From contig NC_132879.1 of assembly GCF_030463535.1 (NCBI RefSeq), positions 41,663,970 through 41,727,969 on the forward strand: a stretch of DNA of 64,000 nucleotides, read 5' to 3'. Source of the stretch: Salminus brasiliensis (taxonomy: Eukaryota > Chordata > Actinopteri > Characiformes > Bryconidae). The notes beneath the pieces are model-generated. The model saw nothing but the letters and a program-made list of their open reading frames with translations, did not search any database and was not told the origin of the DNA. This document shows, in pieces, positions 57,540 through 64,000 of this stretch. Both the position numbers and the translations under genes were made by a program. The stretch's first letter is position 1. Every line of letters begins with the position of its first letter.

Positions 57540-58375
57540 ATCCACAAATGAAGAAAATTTGGAACAGTGATGTACCTTACTGGTACTGAGTTGAAACCTT
57601 CCTACCAAGATTTCACTAAGAGTGAATCAATGACTGATCAAGGGGGGTACCAAAAGAGCATTTCTGAACACTTAAGGCCATTGCTTGTCTCAGTTAAAGT
57701 ACACAATTGAACAATAAGAGACACCAGGCAAAAATGACATGCATAGGAGAGTTTCAAGGCTCAAACCACTGCTGACCAAAAAGAACACAAAGGATCATCT
57801 CACATTTGACATAAATCATCAATGCTCCCAATACATTTAGGATAATACTTTGTGGAGTCAAAGGTGCAACATTTTGCAAGACATGGGTCCTATTATATCT
57901 GGCCTAAAGCTTTCAGCACATTTAATCCTAAGAACATCATAGCATCCAAACATGGTGATGGTCTGGTGTGCTGGTCTGGGGCTGCTTTGCTTCTGCAGGA
58001 CCTGAATGACTTAATTGATGGAACCATGAATTCTGCTCTCTGTTAGAAATGTGCACCAGTTTATGACCTAAATCTGTGCAGTTGGGCTATGCAGCAGAAC
58101 AATGATCTGAAGCGCACAAGGAAGTTGACCTTTGAATGGCTCAATAGAAATGTTTTGGAGTGTCCAAGTAAAAGTCTGGACTTGAATCCCATTGAGATGT
58201 TTCATGACCTTAAACAGGAAGTTCATGTTGAAAGATCCGCCAATGTAATGTAAATTTGTAAAGAAGAGTGGGCCACAATTCCTCCACAGGAGGAGCAAAT
58301 GTTTGATTGCAGTTGTTACTGCCAAGGGTGGCACAAGAAGTTACTTTTTCACATGGATATGTGTTTGTAATAAAT
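57540..58375 (+). mobile_element. Decayed Tc1-like transposon
   Basis: Plus-strand text carries, in broken frames, the transposase words SKHGDGLVCWSGAAL (from KHGGGSVMVWGCF), MQQNNDLKRTRK (from QQDNDPKHTSK), FEWLNRNVLECPSKSLDLNP and IEMFHDLK. This order is that of the Tc1 catalytic domain. Its sequence differs from the other Tc1 copies here, and no clear ends were found. Confidence 0.75.
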
Positions 58376-59560
58376 CTTTGCCTTCAGTAAATGATATGAT
58401 CATTTATAAGCTGCATTGTGTGTTTACTCGTGTTGTTTTTATCTTATATTACTGTATTTTGAGATCACACAGTCATAGTTATATCATCATCAAATATAGA
58501 GAAAAAATATAATAACTTACCTTTGGTATTTCCAATGCCTTCAGTAAATTCAGAACTTGATGTGAAATGTTCCAAAGAAGGGGGATGTGTAAGGTTAACA
58601 GGACTAGGCATTTAGCCTTTTGCTGGAGAGATGGGCTACAACTGAGCTGGTTTTGGTTTCATTGTCATGTCAGAGAACATTGAGAAGGTGCTACATCAGG
58701 ACTGACTGGGCCTAACCATTATGAATACCAGATGGGTAGGTAGAGTATTCATTCTTCCATCAATCTTCGAGTGAATAATATATCCACCTCAGTCTCTCAA
58801 AACAGTAGAGAGAAGTTTCACAATATTAAGACTGTGTCTATACTGTGTAGTCCAAAAACATGGGCCTCACAAAAAATAGCTAACAACACTCATCAGAATT
58901 GGCAAGCATTATCTTCTTACAATCACACCTTGAAGAGCTTAGGCAAGCAACAGAAAATCCTTCAGTTGTGTTATGATCAATCTTAGATAGTGTTGTGCCA
59001 ATCAGGATGAAATGAATTAGGGATAAAAGGCTAGCACTGTGGTACAATGACCACACAGGCTGCTTGAAGCTCTCAATGTAAATGCTGACTGGCAAACCTA
59101 GAATATTTTTGAATCAAATTAAAGCACACCACAAATGCCTAGCAGATTACAAATATACTTTAATTAAAGCCAAATCATCTTATTAACCTCAAATAGAAAA
59201 CAATAAAAATAAAGCCACAAAGAAACTAAATCCATTCTAATCTATAAATAATTACAAACACTGCATGTATTAAAAACTCCAAGTCTAGCTTATTGAAAAT
59301 GTATTTCAGAATATATTGCTATAATACCTGATATTAATGGGTAAATATTAGACACACATATGCAGTATGTATTAAAGGTATAAACAAATATATATTTAAC
59401 ATGGCAAAACAAGTTTTAGGTACAGATGCACAGAAAAGATGCAGTTGGATCATTTAATATATCTTGGTTTTTAGAATTCTAACTTTTAAGTGTACTTTAA
59501 AATATATTCAATGTAAATATGTTCATTGGCCAATTATGGGTAATCTACAAATTCAAAAAC
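58376..59560. other. Intergenic, no gene seen
   Basis: About 1.2 kb of AT-rich sequence. Words like ATTACAAAC already appear near 59145 and 59250, so the decayed repeat that follows may start here. Confidence 0.4.
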
Positions 59561-61045
59561 TATTACAAACCACAGAGTTGAACATCTTATAAACACTTGG
59601 TTACCCTCCAAACTATTACAATGGACAGTTTGAACATATAAAAACTCCTAGCCCTACCATATTACAAACTCTTAGTCTACACCTAACATATTACACCCTA
59701 GGTCTAACTTACTACAAACTCCAGTCCCAAGCACTTACAAAAGGAACATCTACACAACATGTTACACAACACATACAAACCCTATTTAGAATCTTTTCAC
59801 AATTCATATGTTTAACTTTAAAAAAAAAAAAAAACACCAACTCCAAACATTCTAGAATAATAATTCATACTGTTGTAAATTTTAGGTCTAACAATTAGAC
59901 CTAATGGTTTCGGTAGCTCAATCTATGCGACAAACCGTTTAAAGTCTAGTCATGATATTTCACAATCTCTAACCTTACCTTAATCCTGTTACAAATTCTA
60001 AACAAGGCAACATATAACCCTTTACAAACCCAAGGTCTTACCTATTTCAAAGCCTAACCCCATCCAGATAAATAACCATAAAAATTCTGATACTATAGTG
60101 CTTCATGTTTTTTTTATTTGTTTTTTTAAGAGAACCAACAAAAGGTTGATTATGATGATTTTAAATTACTTAGTATTTCAGTTCTGGCTTATGTCCAGGA
60201 ACCAAAAACTATATATATGCCTGAGAATAAACAATAAAACATACTGTGGAATTTGATAAATATAAAATTGTTAATAAGTTACTCCATCTGTTTCGGCTTC
60301 CTCAAAAAACACACCCTGTGACGAATTGTTTAGGGGGTAATAATGTTTGTGCCAATTATTCCAGGTATGCTCTGGACCCACAGCAAATCTGACCATTGGA
60401 TAAGAATATGAATGAATGAATGTCCAGTTTTTTTCCCCCTCTTCTCTCAAAAAGGACACTTAGAATACATGGGTGTTTGTTGTGGTTAGGATGTGGCTTA
60501 AAGAGTCTATTTAAGTTGTATTTTAAAGCATATCTACCCCGTTACAAACTAGTTCTATTTCTCTAGTTCTAGGACCTAACTCTAGGTCTAATCTGTTGCA
60601 AACTGTAAATATAGTTCTGTTCACAATGTATTACCTACCAAATGTCACACGCCCTGTATAGCCAATCAAGGACTTCTAAAGGCAGTAATCAGTTGGCACA
60701 GGTGGGGAAGATCAGATGAATGAAACTTTAGTCTAAGACTAGGCTTAAACCTTGTCTGAGAAACCAGTGTAACCAGTGTAACAAATTTCCAACCCTAGGT
60801 TTAATCTACTGCAAACGCTGACCCTAACTATTACAAACCCTAGGCATGATCTGTTGCCAACTGTAACCCTAAACATAATCAAATCCTAGGTCTAAGCTAT
60901 TATGAACCCCAATCAAATACAAACACTAACCTCAAACTTTTGGAAACCCTAAACCAAACCTATTACAAGCCTGTCTACCATATTACAAAGTGTAGCCTTA
61001 ATCTGTTTTAAAACCTAGCTCTAATATATTACAAACGTTTACCCA
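59560..61045. repeat. Strongly decayed minisatellite
   Basis: The words ATTACAAACYCTAGGTCTAA and their variants recur many times: about 59567, 59665, 59710, 59885, 59985, 60025, 60542, 60583, 60795, 60830, 60885, 60970 and 61028. The implied unit is about 24-35 bp and strongly diverged. A stretch at about 60070-60535 lacks it, which suggests an insertion or loss. Two of these words resemble CCCTAA, but no true telomere run is present. Confidence 0.65.
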
Positions 61046-61221
61046 TTGTCCCCAACCAAGCCTAACTATAATATCTTAAACTATAGTTATGTGATACATT
61101 GTGTTTATGTAAATTAATTGTATTAAAAGTATATACAATATATATGTATACACACACACACACAGTAGTTTTCAGTGGTGAAACATTTTTTTTTTGTGTA
61201 TTTTGGAGATACACTACTGGT

Positions 61222-61276
61222 CCAGCAGGTGGAGTAATGTGCCTGAAGAATGGAGAAAGACCAGCAGATGGTGCTA
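61222..61276 (+). promoter_or_regulatory. Two CTCF-like motifs in tandem
   Basis: CCAGCAGGTGGAG at 61222-61234 and CCAGCAGATGGTGCTA at 61261-61276 both resemble the CTCF core, in the same orientation, 39 bp apart. Inferred from sequence only. Confidence 0.3.
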
Positions 61277-63780
61277 AAGATGACTAAATAAGGAGCCATG
61301 AGTGTGAACAAAGCTTTTTTGGGGCGATGTCCGTTTCATAGAATCATGTGTAGTGTGCCATCTAATTTGCAGTTTGAGTTGGAACTGACTATGTTATTTA
61401 AAAAAAATCCCATTCTGGATGGTGCTGGGTCATCTTTTCACAAGAAAGAAAACTTTTCCTCCATTGCAGACATGGTCCAATACTTTATGGCCAGAGTAGA
61501 CACAATATTGCATGTGATGTAACCAACATGATTCAGCCTCCCCCAGCACCCTGACTATATATCTATATTTCTTCAACTTCCTTTAATGGAATATCTGTTT
61601 TTTTTTGGCTCAAACCCAGTTTGTGGTTATAAACTCGTCCACTGGTTACTGAAACATGTTCAATAAAAATGTTTTCACTTCGTTGGATTGGATTTGTGAA
61701 AAGTTTTCAAATAAGGTAGAACTGTAGAAAATGTGTTGCATAAAAATAGTTGTATCATAGCAGTGTATCACTAATTGAGCATTTTTCTTTATGTAATGGT
61801 AATGGGTAATTTCTCCAACTGTTCTTAAGATGAAATTTCTCATTAAAACCCACCTCAGATTTTGACATTCACCAACAATTTCTTATTTAGGATTAGTTCA
61901 ATTCATGAGAATAATGGGATCAATCAGTATAAGAGCATAGTTGCAAAATTCTCATCAACATTTTCCCTCTGTGAAGTGTAGAGTATTATGGTCTTCTTAT
62001 TGACTTTTAGTAGTGTCTAAGCTTAGAGGTATCTTTGATTTTTTTTGCCTATTCAAACTAGCTGAGGTTATTCTTGGGTAAATAGCAAAGCACTTTTGTA
62101 AGTCACTCTGGATAAGAGCATCTGCTAGATGCCTTAAATGTAAAAAAACAAAACAAAAAAATAACATGAATGATTTTTTTGCAAACAAATTCAAGACAAT
62201 TCTTAGGGACATGTTTGTGAATGAGGCCCAATGTAATAGAATATAAACCTGGTAAATGCCCAGGACCTTGCAAATGCCATGTGACCGGGTTTCCCAGCAA
62301 AAACACAATGCTGTCTACTTTCTTGCTACAATGTTGTTATTTAAAAATAGAACATTGAATAACAGAGCAAATAAGTGCATACAATAATTCAATAATAATA
62401 GAATAAATTAGTCAATTAAATTATATACAAATTATTCATAAATTATTCATAAATTAAATAATAAAACAAATAATTGCATTGTCGATGCAAACACTGCACT
62501 GTATTGGAGTGAGACAGGATGAATTGCCTTTAGTTTGTATGTAGTGTCTTCACTCATACTTAAAACTTGAAGTGTAATCATGAATTACCCCCATTGTGTA
62601 CTTTGTGTGTACTTTCTACATTGTGTGACATTGTCAAGTCACATGTTTTTATAAATCACATTTAAACACTGCTTAAGCGAATTAAACTGATAACAAAAGT
62701 AACACACACACACACTCTCTATCGCTGTCAGTGTCCAGTTAACAAGCAAAAAACAGCATGTGCCGTTCTGAACCAGTTCGCATAGTGTGAGTGCGCCGTT
62801 ACGTTTCCTCACTTTAAAACAGGTGACGTAAACGGATATTACAAGGTGAGTAACACATTAATCATGCAACACAACAAAACGATAATGAAATTCGTTGCCA
62901 ACACAATCGATTATTAACAATTTTAACAATGTTGTTGCAGCCCTACCCCTAGTATTAGGTAGATTGTCATAATAATTTGATAAGACAATGTATGTCAAAT
63001 TTTGTACTTTGTGAAGACAGACAGTGCTTTTGGTTATTTGTTATTCTGAAAACAATAAAGCAAGCTTAGGCAACAGTGTGGACAGAAGCAAACAACACAA
63101 CCAGCATTTATAACAACATCAACATTTATTTCACATGATATAAAACAGATGAGATTTGCATATTGACTCTGATAACCTTTTATAATTTTCTGCTCTGCTT
63201 ATTGTATGGTGTACATTATATACAATATGATCTATACATTTTCTACATTAATGTTAACACCAAAACCTTGCTTATTGCTTTTTTACTTGTACATGTGCTA
63301 TATTCCTCTAGATCTGGATCCCGACATGGACAGAGACCACACTAAACCAAGCCTTTAATACTCTCTTTAATACTCTAATTAAATATATCTCAGCCTTAGA
63401 AAAATAAAATGTAAGCCTGAACATTCATGGATGTGTCGGGGAACAGTGCTGCAGGTGTATCTATCCAACGTACACGTTTTTGTACAAAGCCAAAATAATA
63501 CTCTCTCGTCTGCAGCAGTACAGTGGCACCTTATTGAAATCATCTTTTACACTGTATGTGTTTTTAACACAGATCGTTTGATATCAAGACAGTACTACTT
63601 TAAAAATCAATGAGGTGTTATACAGTGCAAAAGTCCTGCTAAAATCGGAGTGTTAAAGAACACTGGTAAAACTGCAAAAGAGGAAACAAATCAACTAAAA
63701 ATACCCAAACAAATTCAAATAACAACAAAAAAAGGCAGTTCAATGCGTAGAACCCCTGGGCAGTGGAAGTGACATGACTG
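61277..63780. other. Intergenic, no gene seen
   Basis: No gene supported. It contains a short SINE tail at 62091-62144. Confidence 0.4.
62091..62144 (+). repeat. SINE tail fragment
   Basis: GTAAGTCACTCTGGATAAGA, then GCATCTGCTAGATGCC and TTAAATGTAAA form the same tail as the minus-strand SINE at 788-1006. The tRNA-like head is absent. Confidence 0.75.
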
Positions 63781-63782
63781 TG

Positions 63783-63863
63783 TTGTGTGGGTGTGAGAGT
63801 GAAAGCAAGTGAGAAAGAGAAATAGAGAGAGAGAGAGAGAAATAGAGAGAGAGAAATAGAGAA

Positions 63864-63904
<41 letters not shown>

Positions 63905-63954
63905 GAGATAGAGAGTGAGAGATATAAAGAGATATATAGAGAGTGAGAGAAAGG

Positions 63955-64000
<46 letters not shown>
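63783..64000. repeat. Long impure (GA)n array at the window end
   Basis: GA units interspersed with AATA and TATA variants from about 63798 to the end of the window, so the full length is unknown. Confidence 0.95.

Noticed and set aside
59885..60900. CCCTAA-like words suggesting an interstitial telomeric repeat.
   Set aside because: They occur singly inside a longer decayed unit; no tandem TTAGGG run exists.

Overview
This window is vertebrate nuclear DNA, most likely from a ray-finned fish of the otophysan type (catfish or characin relatives). The reasons are split-exon gene structure, abundant dinucleotide microsatellites, two teleost-style tRNA-derived SINE families, many Tc1-like transposon fossils, Ty3/gypsy and LINE debris, and an AT-rich background. 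The species cannot be fixed from the sequence.

Only one host gene can be supported: aebp2, a zinc-finger cofactor of Polycomb Repressive Complex 2. It lies on the minus strand from the start codon at 54991 to a stop near 37690. Seven coding exons are well supported by GT-AG sites, consistent phases and protein similarity to AEBP2. The short eighth exon is less certain. The model encodes about 448 residues: an acidic, serine-rich N-terminus, three C2H2 fingers, a basic patch, and the conserved C-terminal domain. Exon 1 sits in a CpG-rich promoter with a GC box and a CRE-like site.

Layout: 1-37 kb is a gene-poor region downstream of aebp2. It holds a tRNA-derived SINE (0.8-1.0 kb), short inverted-repeat elements (4.4, 6.3 kb), a broken Ty3/gypsy remnant (7.5-8.3 kb), a LINE 3' end (8.9-9.3 kb), a non-autonomous hAT-like element with a target duplication (17.3-18.1 kb), and Tc1 fossils (18.2, 29.3, 34.4 kb). 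It also holds a LINE endonuclease/RT fragment (22.6-23.6 kb), an 818-bp LTR (26.2-27.0 kb), and gypsy gag and integrase fragments facing each other (27.3-28.6 kb). The aebp2 gene fills 37.7-55 kb; its two large introns contain at least four Tc1-like elements and two SINE copies. The region 55-64 kb, upstream of aebp2, holds one more Tc1 fossil, a strongly decayed minisatellite (about 59.6-61.0 kb) and a long GA repeat at the window end.

No clear new biological system was found. The most interesting signals are three tandem hairpins in the LTR, where the third carries a compensatory base-pair change; the unusual last exon of aebp2; and the old minisatellite upstream of aebp2.
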